A DNA stretch of 64,000 bases from Fluviicola sp. Lineage in GTDB: Bacteria; Bacteroidota; Bacteroidia; Flavobacteriales_D; Crocinitomicaceae. The stretch is taken from NCBI RefSeq assembly GCF_039596395.1, contig NZ_JBCNJT010000002.1, forward strand, positions 310,001-374,000. Reading direction: 5' to 3'. The notes under the pieces were generated by a model. The model saw only the letters and a list, made by a program, of their open reading frames with translations, did no database searches and was not told the origin of the DNA. A program made the position numbers and the translations under genes. How positions within the stretch are numbered: the first letter of the stretch is position 1; each line of letters opens with the position of its first letter. This document shows, one piece after another, positions 26,098 through 36,282 of the stretch.

Positions 26098-28302
26098 TTA
26101 AATCTTTACCACCAGGAATTCTGTTCGTCTATTCACAGCATGCTGTGCTTCCGTATACTTCGGTTGTTTTTTCGGCCCTTCGCAGGTACAACCATTCAAT
26201 ATTTTCGATTCACCATATCCTTTACCGGAAATTCTCCAAGGATCTTTGATGCGTGATTTGATGTATTCCGCTGAAGCATCCGCGCGTTTTTGGGAAAGTT
26301 CCAGGTTTTTCGCAGCTGTTCCCCTGCAATCGGTATGCGATCCCAGTTCCACCACCATGGTCGGGAATTCATTCATGATCGCAACGATCTTATCCAATTC
26401 TATCGCCGCATCCGGACGGATATTGAATTTCGCCAAATCAAAATAGATCGGTTTCAGATCGATGGCCTTTGCCAGGTCGGTTCCCACTTCCATTTTCTCG
26501 ATAGACAAATTCAGGTCTTTGGATACGTCATACACTCCCGGCGTAGTCAACTCTTTGTTGTAAGTCGTTCCTTTCGGCAGGTATCCTTTTTTCTCCAGGC
26601 GAATATTGTAGGAAACACGGTCATTCAGCTTTTTATCGTAGATCGGTCGTTTGATTTGCCCCTCTTTATTGGTATAAAAAACGCCTTCTTCTTTCCCGGT
26701 CATGTTGTTGATCAGGGTCACTTTCACGCTGTCCAGAACCGTGCTCGATTTTTTGTCAAGAACTTTCACTAAAAGCATGAATCCCGGATCTTTTTCCAGC
26801 ACCAGATCCGTAGGAAGATTCTCCGGGGAATCATCGGTCACTATGACACTTTCACTCGATTCAAAATAGTCCTTTTTCGTACCCTCCAGGTTGAAAGCTC
26901 CCGTTTCCGAAGTTTCGTAAGTGGCTTCTGCATCTGCATCCGTTGTCAAGGTTGCCAGTTCTTTTCCGGAAATGTCTTTCACCCTGATAAGCACACCCGG
27001 CAGCCTGTTCCCTTTTTCATCTTTAGCCACAACTCGAATATTGCGTGCAAATGCAAACGGTTTTTCCATCGTAAAGGTATACAGGTCATCATTTCCTTTT
27101 CCTCCTGCCCGGTTTGATGAGAGCATTCCCGTAAGTCCGTCTTTGTTCATCCAAACAGAAAAATCGTCTCCGGAAGAATTGAATGGTGCTCCCACATTGC
27201 GAAGCTGTCTGAAATCGTCGTCCTTATATTGACCGATGAACACATCCAATCCGCCGTAGCCCGGGTAACCTTCAGAGGAGAAAAAGAACACTCCGGATTC
27301 ATGGAAGAAAGGAAACATCTCGTCACTGCTCGTATTGATGGAGGCCATATTTTCCGGCACCGACCAATTCCCGTCCTGCCAGCGTGAGCGATAAATGTCC
27401 ACACCGCCTTTTCCACCGGGCATATCCGATGCAAAGAACAAGGTTTTTCCATCCGGGGAAAGGGTTGCATGTCCCACGCTGTAATCGTTGCTGTTAAATA
27501 TAACCGGTTCAGGTTCGGACCAGGTTTCTCCTACCAGGTTGGAAACAAACAAAGAGAAATGCCGCGTCCCGTCTTTCCCTTTTTCATCGTAATTATTCCG
27601 GGTGATATATGCTTGTTTCCCATCGGGGGAAAATGCCACCGGCCCCTCATGATACTTCTTGTTGACTTTTTTACTCGGAATAGGCTGAATATTCGTCACG
27701 TTATTATCCGACGGATTGATATCCGCAACATACAAATCCAGGAACGACAGGCGATTTCCCAACCATTTGCGGTTCACCACGTCACTTTTCCGGCGGGAAG
27801 ACGTGAAAAGTAATTTCCCGTTGTAAATTACCGGGCCGAAATCGGCCTGTTCGGTATTGAAGGCGGCATTTTGTACTTTAATGGTCGCTGCCTGGGCGGA
27901 ATATTTTGACAATGATTCGTTCAATAGCTGGAAACGGTCCATTTCACTGTCTTTCGGATTCAATTGGGAATAAATCTTCAATTGCGCTTCTGCGTCCGCA
28001 TATTTCTGGTTCTTCATCAGGATACGTGCGTATTCCAAATGATCATTCGGAATGCGGTCTGCGCGCGAACAAATTGTTGCATAACAAGCTTCTGCATTCG
28101 GGTAGTTCCCGATCATATCATAGCCTTCTGCCAATTTCCGGAGTACGCTGGCGTCTTTATCCTTGACTTTTTCAAGGGAATTCACCGAGGCAAAATAATC
28201 GTATTGATTCAATTGATCCGTACCGATAATTTCATGTTTTTCCTGTGCTGAAGCCCAACTTACGATCAGGCATGAAACAGCAAATAGTAATGTTCTTTTC
28301 AT
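26098..28302 (-). CDS. PorE-like OmpA family protein (TPR, PD40 propeller, CRD, OmpA domain)
   Basis: 734 residues. Signal peptide 1-19 (MKRTLLFAVSCLIVSWASA). TPR-like helices lie about 25-140, and WD40/PD40 propeller blades about 150-400 (FSPDGKQAYITRNN, LSPDGKTLFFASDMPGGKGG, FSSEGYPGYGGLDVF). Two carboxypeptidase-regulatory-like beta folds follow (about 425-600), then an OmpA peptidoglycan-binding domain (about 615-734, with ELGSHTDCRG). This order is that of PorE, a type IX secretion component that links the machine to peptidoglycan, although PorE is a lipoprotein and this one is not. The gene starts 3 nt after the PorP/SprF stop and belongs to the adhesin-PorP-OmpA unit. A paralogue dedicated to that adhesin is equally possible. 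Confidence 0.85.
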   Translation of the reverse strand: MKRTLLFAVSCLIVSWASAQEKHEIIGTDQLNQYDYFASVNSLEKVKDKDASVLRKLAEGYDMIGNYPNAEACYATICSRADRIPNDHLEYARILMKNQKYADAEAQLKIYSQLNPKDSEMDRFQLLNESLSKYSAQAATIKVQNAAFNTEQADFGPVIYNGKLLFTSSRRKSDVVNRKWLGNRLSFLDLYVADINPSDNNVTNIQPIPSKKVNKKYHEGPVAFSPDGKQAYITRNNYDEKGKDGTRHFSLFVSNLVGETWSEPEPVIFNSNDYSVGHATLSPDGKTLFFASDMPGGKGGVDIYRSRWQDGNWSVPENMASINTSSDEMFPFFHESGVFFFSSEGYPGYGGLDVFIGQYKDDDFRQLRNVGAPFNSSGDDFSVWMNKDGLTGMLSSNRAGGKGNDDLYTFTMEKPFAFARNIRVVAKDEKGNRLPGVLIRVKDISGKELATLTTDADAEATYETSETGAFNLEGTKKDYFESSESVIVTDDSPENLPTDLVLEKDPGFMLLVKVLDKKSSTVLDSVKVTLINNMTGKEEGVFYTNKEGQIKRPIYDKKLNDRVSYNIRLEKKGYLPKGTTYNKELTTPGVYDVSKDLNLSIEKMEVGTDLAKAIDLKPIYFDLAKFNIRPDAAIELDKIVAIMNEFPTMVVELGSHTDCRGTAAKNLELSQKRADASAEYIKSRIKDPWRISGKGYGESKILNGCTCEGPKKQPKYTEAQHAVNRRTEFLVVKI

Positions 28303-28305
28303 AGT

Positions 28306-29238
28306 TTAGAAGTATCTCGGTGACTTAATTTTTCCATCGTTATTAAAGAGTAAATCATAACGCAGCATGATCTCGTGGCTTCCCCCGTTAAATTTCCCGG
28401 TGCGCACTCCTGTGGACCAATCGAAGGAATAGCCGAAAAGCAGTTGTTTGGAAATGTGCACGCCAACCAGGGCACCTACACCATCACCGGTGCGGTACAT
28501 GATGCCAAGGTCAATGAGATCCCGCAGCATGAATGTTCCAGTAACATCGATCTGGAATGGTGCATTTTGTACCAATTTCCCCAACAGGGTCGGTTTGAAT
28601 TTCACGGAAGGAGAAATCGCGAACACCGCACCTGCAATGAAGTAATAGTGTCTTCTTTCTTTTGAAATATCCACCGCATTGCTATTACCCGTTGCAAACA
28701 AATTGTTCTCCAGGATGGAAGGAACAGATGCTCCAACATAGAAGTTCGGTAGCTGGAAGTAAATTCCTGCTCCCAGTGCAGGAAGCATTTTTCCCCTTCT
28801 GTTTTCCAAAAACGCGGCATCTGTCGGATCTGCCAGGGTCAGGTTGTTTACTTCTGCGGAAAAACTGTTGAACCCTCCGTTAATACCGAAACACAAGCGC
28901 GCTTTTTCTGAAAGCTTCAACCGGTAAGCGAAATCTACGTTCACGCCGGTGTTATTGGTCGGCCCGATCTTATCGTTCATTACACTCAGTCCCAAACCGA
29001 TATTCTTTTTGGCAACCGGTGTATGTACGGTAAACGTCTGGGTAGTCGGTGCGCCTTTAAATCCAACCCATTGAAACCTTCCCAATGCTGTGAATGTCAA
29101 CGCATCCCTGCTCCCTGCATAAGCGGGATTTATGACCAGCGTATTGTACATGTAATGCGTGTACGCCGCCTGTTGTTGCGCATGGAGTTGATTTATCCCT
29201 AAAACAATCCATACTAATAATGCATATTTATTTTTCAT
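28306..29238 (-). CDS. PorP/SprF family type IX secretion membrane protein
   Basis: 310 residues from the ATG at 29238, where MKNKYALLVWIVLGINQLHA forms the signal peptide. A further ten in-frame codons upstream run into a hairpin and are rejected. Family hallmark AAYTHYMYNTLVINPAYAGS just after the signal peptide, then beta-barrel strands to the terminal HEIMLRYDLLF. It is the middle gene of a three-gene unit, 64 nt after the giant adhesin and 3 nt before the PorE-like gene. In Flavobacterium the SprB adhesin and SprF are paired this way, with SprF required for SprB surface display (family knowledge). It is therefore likely the outer-membrane partner of the adhesin at 29303. Confidence 0.92.
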   Translation of the reverse strand: MKNKYALLVWIVLGINQLHAQQQAAYTHYMYNTLVINPAYAGSRDALTFTALGRFQWVGFKGAPTTQTFTVHTPVAKKNIGLGLSVMNDKIGPTNNTGVNVDFAYRLKLSEKARLCFGINGGFNSFSAEVNNLTLADPTDAAFLENRRGKMLPALGAGIYFQLPNFYVGASVPSILENNLFATGNSNAVDISKERRHYYFIAGAVFAISPSVKFKPTLLGKLVQNAPFQIDVTGTFMLRDLIDLGIMYRTGDGVGALVGVHISKQLLFGYSFDWSTGVRTGKFNGGSHEIMLRYDLLFNNDGKIKSPRYF

Positions 29239-29255
29239 TTCTTCTCTTTTTAGAT

Positions 29256-29281
29256 CCTGATCCCACACATGCGGGATCAGG
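29256..29281. other. Intergenic hairpin between adhesin and porP genes
   Basis: CCTGATCCC (29256-29264) pairs exactly with GGGATCAGG (29273-29281) around an 8-nt loop. In the direction of transcription (minus) there is no T run after it, so it looks like an mRNA processing or attenuation element rather than a full terminator. Confidence 0.5.
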
Positions 29282-29302
29282 GTTTTTAATCTGCATCAAT
29301 AC

Positions 29303-32300
29303 TTACCTTGTTATATAGATATAACCTTTCACTATTTTATCTTGTCCGATCCCCAGATCAAGGATGTAGAAGTAAGTTCCTTCAGGCAGCACGTCTTTTC
29401 CGACTGCCATTTTACCCTGATCGGTTCCGTCCCAGTCGTTCTTGTAAGGACTTGCCTTATAAACTTCCACTCCCCAGCGATTGAAGACCTTGAACACATG
29501 ATCCGGATAGTCTTCCAGATGTGGGATGATCAGTGTTTCATTGGAACCATCTCCGTTCGGAGAGAATCCTTCCGGAACATCTACGCTTTCCACTCCACTG
29601 CCTCCGTTGCCTTCGCAGGCAGCTGAGTTCGGAAGCGGATCACACGGATCAAGCGGGTCGGACGTTCCGGTCGGTACGTAAGGCGTGGAAGGATCATCTG
29701 TTCCGTACACTTCTTCCCCGTCATTTACCCCATCACCGTCCGTATCCGGATCGTTCGGGTTGGTACCGTTTGTAGCTTCATCATCATCTGATACTCCGTC
29801 ACCATCACCGTCACAAGCAAGGCTCGTTGGCAGCGGATCGCACGGATCAAGCGGATCGGAAGTTCCGATCGGTACATAAGGTGTGGAAGGATCGTCTGTT
29901 CCATACACTTCTTCGCCGTCATTTACCCCATCACCATCCGTATCCGGATTGTTCGGGTTAGTACCATTCGTAGCTTCATCGCCATCGGATACTCCATCGC
30001 CGTCACCGTCACAGGCAGGGCTTGTTGATAGCGGATCACACGGATCAAGCGGGTTGGAAGTTCCCGTAGGAACATAAGGCGTAGAAGGATCGTCTACTCC
30101 AAGAACTTCTTCTCCGTCCAGTACTCCGTCACCATCCGTATCCGGGTTGTTCGGATTGGTTCCTGCAGTTGCTTCTTCACCGTTCGTTAACCCGTCACCA
30201 TCTACATCACAGGAAACGCTCATCGCATTCGGGTCACACGGATCAAGCGGATCTGTTCCGTTAGTAACTTCGTAACCATCATTGAATCCGTCGCCGTCTG
30301 TATCCGGATTATTCGGATTTGTTCCGTTCGTAGCTTCGTCGCCGTTATTCAATCCGTCGCCGTCCGTATCGCAAGCCGGACTTGTACTGATCGGATCACA
30401 TGCGTCCAGCGGATCTGAAGTTCCGGTAGGAACATAAGGCGTGGAAGGATCATCCGTTCCATTGACCTCTTCCCCGTCCAATACTCCGTCACCATCCGTA
30501 TCCGGGATAGAAGGATCTGTTCCATTGGATGCTTCTTCAGAATTCGTCAGGCCGTCTCCATCCTGGTCACAAACCGGGTTCATCGGGTTCGGATCGCATG
30601 GATTCAACGGATCGGAACTGATTGTTACCTCGTTTCCATCGTTGTAACCGTCGCCGTCCGTATCCGGGTTATTCGGATCAGTTCCAAACGTGTTTACCTC
30701 ATCGAAATCAGTCAAACCGTCACCGTCGGAATCCAGGTTACAATCTACCATTGTTACGCTAAACGGTGAAGAAGGCTGTGAAGAGCAACTTCCGTTGGAA
30801 ACGGTTACTGTAAATGTTCCGGTATTGCTTACCCAGATAGATTGGGTTGTTGCTGAATTCGACCACAAGTAGCTTGTTGCCGCAGAAGATATCAATTCAA
30901 CAGAATCACCTGCACAGAAATTCGTAGGGCCGCCTGCTGTTATGGTTGGAGTTGCCGGAACTGGGTTTACCGTTACCGTTGTAGGTGAACTGGTTGCCGA
31001 ACAACCGCTGGTTGTAATGGTTACCGTATAGGAACCGGAACTAGTCACACTGATTGCCTGTGTGGTTTCTCCTGTTGACCATAAATAAGAACCTCCGGTC
31101 GATGAAGTCAATGTCACCGAACCACCCAAACAGAATGTAGTTGGTCCCCCGGGTGTAATGGTTGGAGGTGACGGGATCGTGCTCACTGTTACAGTTGTCG
31201 GTGCACTGGTTGCACTACATCCGTTGGTTGTGACCGTTACTGTATACGAACCTGAAGCGGAAACTGTAATGGATTGTGTAGTTTCTCCTGTCGACCATAA
31301 ATAACTATCTCCTGCTGAAGCTGTTAATGTTACCGACCCTCCGGCACAGAAAGAAGTTGGGCCTCCCGGTGTAATGGTTGCACTAGGTATCGGATTCACC
31401 GTGATTGAAACCGGTGCGCTCGTAGCCATACAACTTCCCGAACCGACGCTTACCGTATAGGAACCGCTGGTTGAAACAGTAATTGAATTGGTTGTTTCAC
31501 CGGTCGACCAGGTATTCCCTGATGATGCAGAAGACGTTAAAGTTACGGAACCTCCTGCGCAGAAGGTAGTTGGCCCACCCGGTGTAATAGTCGGTGTAGC
31601 CGGCGGAGGTGTTACTGTCACTGTAATTCCTGCACTTGTAGAGCTACACGTTCCATTGGATACCGTTACGGTATATGTTCCCGAAGTGGAAACGGTAATC
31701 GAATTCGTCGTTTCTGTTGTTGACCAGGTATTCCCGGAAGGAGCTGAAGATGTCAACGTAACCGATCCTCCGGTACAGAACGTAGTTGGTCCACCGGCCA
31801 AAATTGTTGGCATACCCGGTGAAGGATTCACGGTAACTGTTACAGGAACTGATGCTGCCACACAACCGGAACCATTTCCAACGGTCACCGAATAAGATCC
31901 ACTGGTTGAAACGGTAATTGATTGAGTTGTTTCACCGGTCGACCACAAATAAGTGCTGGCAGCAGAGGATGTCAGTGTCACCGAACCGCCCGAACAGAAT
32001 GTTGTAGGCCCACCCGGAGTAATCGTCGGAGTTGCCGGTGCACTTGGCCCGGTAAGTGTTTGTACCAATGTATTTGATGTACAGCCGGAAGCGACTGTTA
32101 AAGTAATGTTGTAAGCTCCGGAACCTAAATTCGGGATCGTAGCCGGAAGCGTAACTCCGGTCTGAGTTCCCGAAGCAGTACCTGTCCAGGATAAATTTCC
32201 GGTTGCAGAGCCCGTTACCTGGATACTTCCGTTGGTTGAGGAACAGGTTGTAGGATTGGAAACCGTTCCCACCGCAATGACAGGACTCGGATTAATTACA

Positions 32301-34981
32301 ACCGACGTTGAATTCGCCGATGAAGAACATCCGTTCACTATCGTAGTTACGGAATAAGATCCCGCATTCGCAGCCTGAGCATTCGGAATAACCGGGTTTT
32401 GGTCCGTACTGGAGAATGCATTTGGCCCCGTCCACGAGTAAGTTGCACCGGAAACGGTCGTTGCTGCTAAGTTGATCGTCGCATTCTGACAAACCGGTGA
32501 GTTGCTCGATGCTGTTGCTGCAGCCGGTGTCGGATTCACAATGACGTTTGTTGTTCCTGCCACTGTAGACGTACATCCGCCAACAGTGATGTGCAGGGAA
32601 TAAGTTCCTGCATTGCTTAATGCGGCAGAGGCAATGGTTGGATTTTGTAAAGCAGAACTAAAGCTTCCCGGTCCTGACCATTGGTAGGTTGCTCCCGAAA
32701 CCGCCGGTGCCGTTAAGTTGATCGGAGATCCCTGACACACCGGAGAGTTGCTTGAAACAGCCGGAGCAATCGGTGCCGGGTTCACTACAACGTTGGTGGT
32801 TCCGGCTGCAGAACTACATCCGGCTGCAGAAACCGTTACACTGTAAGTTCCTGCTTCTGCTACCGTAACATTGGGAATGGAAGGGTTTTGCAAAGAACTT
32901 GTGAAACTGTTAGGCCCTGTCCAGGAATAAGTGGCACCTGAAACTGTTGGAGTTGTTAAATTCAGCGTAGCTCCTTCACACAATGGCCCATTACTCATTG
33001 CAGCGGGTGTAGCGATCGGAGCGCTTTGATTGATGGAAACCTGGTCCGAAGAAGAGTGGCAGCCATCTGTGTAGATCGTCCAGGTATACGTATTTGTTCC
33101 GGTATTCAATGCTGAAACTGTTGCTGTGGCAGCATTGTTATTCGAAAAAGTTCCCGCTCCGGAAACAACTGTCCAGTAACCCTGGCCTACCACCGGAACA
33201 TTCGCCGCCATGATGTATGTTGCAGCACAACCACTCTGATCGTTTCCTGCATTCGCGGTGGTCGGAGTAGCATTTTGTCTCCAGTCAGGAATACCATTTC
33301 CATCCGTATCCTGTCTCGGGGCAAGCGTTCCGCCGTTATTCGGATCATACGCATTGTCCAATCCGTCATTATCCGTATCGATATTCAGTAAGTTGAAATC
33401 GGCCACACAGTTGTGATTGGCATCGTTTCCTTCCAGCTGATCGGAAAATCCGTCGTTATCCGAATCCAGGTCAATGTAATCCGGATTATCTGCGCCATCG
33501 GTATTTACTGCAGTAATCGTTGTTCCTCCCGTACTTGCATCGTAGGCATTGTCCAATCCGTCACCATCGGAATCTGATCCTGCCGGAGGAATAAACCCGG
33601 TTGAACTTTGATATTCGTACAAGTCCATGATTCCGTCGTTATCCGAATCCTGGTCTTTCCAATCTACCTTTCCGTCTCCGTCAAAGTCCTGGGAAGAAGC
33701 AGTCGGTGAACAGAACTTGATTTCACCGATTCCATAACCCTGATTCCCCAAACCTGCGTCGACATTCTCGTAAACAAATCGCACGGAATCGACCAAAACC
33801 GGAATAGTTACCGTAATTGTTCCGTTCAGTTCGGTATTGTCCATGGCTACCAAGCCCTGGAAGCGGTTAGATCCGATAAAGGAATTGAAGTTCCCGGTAC
33901 CGATCGTATAATTTGCAGCTGTGAGTTGGTATAATTGACCGAATGAATAGGCATTCACCGTAATCCGGTCCTGGAATTGACCGGCCGCGATATCCACATC
34001 CTGCAATTTGAAGGATAAATTATTGACCGGCTGACTGAAACGCAACACCTGGATGGATTGATCCGCAGCTGCAACAACATCCTGTTCGGTGTAAATTTCC
34101 AAACCGGAAACGGCCGAAAAATTTTCAGAAATATTGAAGTTAGAAATTCCCGCACCGGTTGTATTCCGTGTAAGTATATTTGCCGTAACTCCTGAAACCG
34201 TCGGATAATAAAGTGTAGGATCGGTTTGCGCGGTCAATGGCAAAGTTACCGTTGCTGTACAAGGCTGTAATTCCGCATTGTTTGCTACTCCGTCACCATC
34301 CCAGTCAATATCGGCAACATCCGGAATCCCGTCGTTATCCGAATCAGTAGTCGGAACGTAGTAATAAACCCGCATTCGCACCGCATCGATGTATGAAATA
34401 ACTGTTGGCAAAAGTAATCCGGCAGCCCGTGATTCAATAGCGATCGCTACTCCGAAACCATTGCTGCTGACTTCCATTCCATTCAGGGTAGTTCCCCATA
34501 AATCGGAATTCGTACCATAGGTAAAGGCTGTTTCCGACGTAGGCCAGTTTACCCCGGTATTGGCATGGTTTGTACCTGTGATCTGATTATTCTTCAATAA
34601 CCGGATGTCTAAATCGCGTGTCCAGTTGGAACCGGAGTTATCAGAACTTGCTTTCCTGATTTCAACCTGTACACCACAGATCTGGGCGTTTATCGGGATA
34701 TTTAAGTTCAGGTTCCTCAGAACGAGGAAATTGGAGCTCCTGGTTGTTCCACCGATAAGCAGGGCTGCATTCGACATGGTTGCATAACTGTTGTTATCAG
34801 TTAGTGCGTTGCCGGGATTGTTCCAGGGATCTGTTCCCCCCGCGGCATTGTTTAAGCTAACTTGAGCATTTACATATCCAGTATTTGAACCCGGACACTG
34901 CGCTTTGGAATTTGCAATGAAAAGGGAGCTGAAAAGTAAGGACATAAGAATCCTGGCTCGATTCGAGTAAATAACGGTCAT
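29303..34981 (-). CDS. Giant T9SS type B adhesin with Ig-like and thrombospondin type 3 repeats
   Basis: 1892 residues from the ATG at 34981, which gives a tidy signal peptide ([20 protein letters not shown], ending ANSKA). An ATG at 35011 adds ten residues. N-terminal beta domains with scattered DxDxDG calcium motifs are followed by three Ig-like repeats with the [10 protein letters not shown] core (about 650-900) and six repeats starting TPGGPTTFC with [13 protein letters not shown] (about 980-1405). About six CDxDGDG, PDTDGDG thrombospondin type 3 units come next (about 1417-1787). The last 100 residues match the type B sorting domain ([34 protein letters not shown]). Calcium-stiffened stalk and surface adhesion are the expected role. 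It leads the unit with PorP/SprF and a PorE-like protein. The 198-bp DNA repeats show recent expansion. Confidence 0.9.
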   Translation of the reverse strand: MTVIYSNRARILMSLLFSSLFIANSKAQCPGSNTGYVNAQVSLNNAAGGTDPWNNPGNALTDNNSYATMSNAALLIGGTTRSSNFLVLRNLNLNIPINAQICGVQVEIRKASSDNSGSNWTRDLDIRLLKNNQITGTNHANTGVNWPTSETAFTYGTNSDLWGTTLNGMEVSSNGFGVAIAIESRAAGLLLPTVISYIDAVRMRVYYYVPTTDSDNDGIPDVADIDWDGDGVANNAELQPCTATVTLPLTAQTDPTLYYPTVSGVTANILTRNTTGAGISNFNISENFSAVSGLEIYTEQDVVAAADQSIQVLRFSQPVNNLSFKLQDVDIAAGQFQDRITVNAYSFGQLYQLTAANYTIGTGNFNSFIGSNRFQGLVAMDNTELNGTITVTIPVLVDSVRFVYENVDAGLGNQGYGIGEIKFCSPTASSQDFDGDGKVDWKDQDSDNDGIMDLYEYQSSTGFIPPAGSDSDGDGLDNAYDASTGGTTITAVNTDGADNPDYIDLDSDNDGFSDQLEGNDANHNCVADFNLLNIDTDNDGLDNAYDPNNGGTLAPRQDTDGNGIPDWRQNATPTTANAGNDQSGCAATYIMAANVPVVGQGYWTVVSGAGTFSNNNAATATVSALNTGTNTYTWTIYTDGCHSSSDQVSINQSAPIATPAAMSNGPLCEGATLNLTTPTVSGATYSWTGPNSFTSSLQNPSIPNVTVAEAGTYSVTVSAAGCSSAAGTTNVVVNPAPIAPAVSSNSPVCQGSPINLTAPAVSGATYQWSGPGSFSSALQNPTIASAALSNAGTYSLHITVGGCTSTVAGTTNVIVNPTPAAATASSNSPVCQNATINLAATTVSGATYSWTGPNAFSSTDQNPVIPNAQAANAGSYSVTTIVNGCSSSANSTSVVINPSPVIAVGTVSNPTTCSSTNGSIQVTGSATGNLSWTGTASGTQTGVTLPATIPNLGSGAYNITLTVASGCTSNTLVQTLTGPSAPATPTITPGGPTTFCSGGSVTLTSSAASTYLWSTGETTQSITVSTSGSYSVTVGNGSGCVAASVPVTVTVNPSPGMPTILAGGPTTFCTGGSVTLTSSAPSGNTWSTTETTNSITVSTSGTYTVTVSNGTCSSTSAGITVTVTPPPATPTITPGGPTTFCAGGSVTLTSSASSGNTWSTGETTNSITVSTSGSYTVSVGSGSCMATSAPVSITVNPIPSATITPGGPTSFCAGGSVTLTASAGDSYLWSTGETTQSITVSASGSYTVTVTTNGCSATSAPTTVTVSTIPSPPTITPGGPTTFCLGGSVTLTSSTGGSYLWSTGETTQAISVTSSGSYTVTITTSGCSATSSPTTVTVNPVPATPTITAGGPTNFCAGDSVELISSAATSYLWSNSATTQSIWVSNTGTFTVTVSNGSCSSQPSSPFSVTMVDCNLDSDGDGLTDFDEVNTFGTDPNNPDTDGDGYNDGNEVTISSDPLNPCDPNPMNPVCDQDGDGLTNSEEASNGTDPSIPDTDGDGVLDGEEVNGTDDPSTPYVPTGTSDPLDACDPISTSPACDTDGDGLNNGDEATNGTNPNNPDTDGDGFNDGYEVTNGTDPLDPCDPNAMSVSCDVDGDGLTNGEEATAGTNPNNPDTDGDGVLDGEEVLGVDDPSTPYVPTGTSNPLDPCDPLSTSPACDGDGDGVSDGDEATNGTNPNNPDTDGDGVNDGEEVYGTDDPSTPYVPIGTSDPLDPCDPLPTSLACDGDGDGVSDDDEATNGTNPNDPDTDGDGVNDGEEVYGTDDPSTPYVPTGTSDPLDPCDPLPNSAACEGNGGSGVESVDVPEGFSPNGDGSNETLIIPHLEDYPDHVFKVFNRWGVEVYKASPYKNDWDGTDQGKMAVGKDVLPEGTYFYILDLGIGQDKIVKGYIYITR
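29640..30730. repeat. 198-bp tandem coding repeats (thrombospondin type 3 units)
   Basis: Near-identical 198-bp (66-codon) units follow one another, for instance starting at 29685, 29883 and about 30081, with a more diverged pattern to 30730. Each codes for two Ca-binding motifs plus the linker [19 protein letters not shown]. The nucleotide similarity shows recent duplication or gene conversion. Confidence 0.8.
30750..32040. repeat. Tandem coding repeats of the GGPTTFC Ig-like module
   Basis: About six units of roughly 210 bp, each coding for [20 protein letters not shown] followed by a [21 protein letters not shown] strand pair. They are similar in DNA as well as protein, within the giant adhesin gene. 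Confidence 0.75.
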
Positions 34982-35011
34982 AATTTTAGTTTTTAATCCC
35001 TTATTACTCAT

Positions 35012-35362
35012 ACCCCACTCCAAACGGCCGTGGTAAGATTCAGAAGGCGTTAGTAGTCGTAATTAAGGTAACTCAACATTATAAAAAAATTTAACACGAT
35101 CCAAATTTTTAACGTCAAAATTTAAGGATTCGTCGATATCACATTTATTTAAGTCTATTTTGTTAGATATTTAAATACTTGAAATTCAACCAATTAACTA
35201 TCTATATAGTTGAAAAAAATTTATTCGTCACTTTTTTAACTTTTAAGTGCTCAATTCCTTATAAACGATACTTAGTTCATAATTAATCAGAATTTAAAGC
35301 TTGATTCTTATCAAGTAGCTTTATTTTTACTGAAATAGCATTTTGGCTACTAAAACATTGAA
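35012..35362. other. AT-rich divergent intergenic region
   Basis: About 350 bp between the adhesin operon and the LOG-family gene, with long A and T tracts. I found no exact TAnnTTTG box for either gene, no ORF and no repeat of the kinds seen elsewhere. Imperfect matches such as TAAATTTTG occur, but I would not call them. Confidence 0.5.
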
Positions 35363-36046
35363 ATGAACGCATTACGCAAGGACTGGAACGAAATAAAAAC
35401 AAACGACAGCTGGGCAATTTTCAAAATTATGTCCGAATTTGTGGAAGGATACGAACGCATGGCCCGCATTGGCCCGTGTATCTCCATCTTCGGATCTGCC
35501 AGAACCAAAGAAGAAAATAAGTACTACCAATTAAGTGTTGAGATCGGTGAAAAGCTTGCAAAGGCCGGATACGGAATTATTACCGGTGGCGGACCGGGTA
35601 TCATGGAAGCCGGAAACAAGGGTGCGCACCAGGGAGGCGGAAAATCGGTAGGACTGAACATTGACCTGCCTTTTGAGCAATTTCACAACAAATATGTCGA
35701 CCGCGAAAGCCATTTGAACTTCGATTATTTCTTTGTCCGCAAAGTGATTTTCGTGAAGTATTCCCAGGGATTTGTCGTGATGCCGGGCGGATTCGGAACG
35801 ATGGATGAATTATTCGAAGCCATTACTCTGATCCAAACCAAGAAAATTACCAAACGGCCTGTGGTGCTTGTAGGTAGGGATTACTGGACCGGATTGGTAG
35901 AATGGGTGCAGAACGTGATGCTTGAAAAAGAACACAATATTTCACCGGACGACATGCGCTTTTTGACCATTGTTGATACGGCGGATGAAGCAGTGAAATA
36001 TGTGGATGATTTCTATAAAACGCACGATTTAAGCCCGAACTTCTAG
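35363..36046 (+). CDS. LOG family (TIGR00730) Rossmann-fold protein
   Basis: 227 residues. Nucleotide-binding features: ISIFGSARTKEENKYY, GYGIITGGGPGIMEAGNKGA, and the signature PGGFGTMDELFEA. LOG proteins are 5'-monophosphate phosphoribohydrolases, first known for releasing cytokinins; in most bacteria the true substrate is a nucleotide such as AMP and the role is unclear. The protein is soluble and cytoplasmic. It is transcribed alone, divergent from the adhesin operon and followed by a repeat element shared with the GxxExxY locus. The motif evidence is strong for the family and weak for any specific pathway. Confidence 0.88.
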   Translation: MNALRKDWNEIKTNDSWAIFKIMSEFVEGYERMARIGPCISIFGSARTKEENKYYQLSVEIGEKLAKAGYGIITGGGPGIMEAGNKGAHQGGGKSVGLNIDLPFEQFHNKYVDRESHLNFDYFFVRKVIFVKYSQGFVVMPGGFGTMDELFEAITLIQTKKITKRPVVLVGRDYWTGLVEWVQNVMLEKEHNISPDDMRFLTIVDTADEAVKYVDDFYKTHDLSPNF

Positions 36047-36100
36047 GCAATAACCATATAAGGTTTCCCACTGACGAGCACGGGAGAAGGATAGATAGCA

Positions 36101-36282
36101 AACCACATAGGTCGTAGAACACAGAGGTTTTGTTTTGATTAGTGCTATTCAAGCTGGCAATTTGTCGTTTCGCTCCGCTCTCATTCTCTTTAAACCACAT
36201 AGGTACATAGCACACATCGTTTTTGAATGAACTTTATGCATAGAACGTATCTTAAATGCGACCTATGTTTTTTATGTGGTTT
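36101..36282. repeat. ACCACATAG-ended intergenic element abutting kdtA
   Basis: AACCACATAGGTCGTAGAAC at 36101 and AAACCACATAGGTACATAG at 36192 face a right end ACCTATG, then TTATGTGGTTT at about 36261-36282. They are related to the 30-bp ends at 19967 and 20534. The right end shares its last two bases with the kdtA stop codon (36281-36283). No ORF is inside, so it looks like a decayed or gene-less copy. Confidence 0.55.

Noticed and set aside
31488-31895. 135-codon plus-strand frame inside the adhesin repeats
   Set aside because: A low-complexity translation of tandem repeats in the wrong frame.
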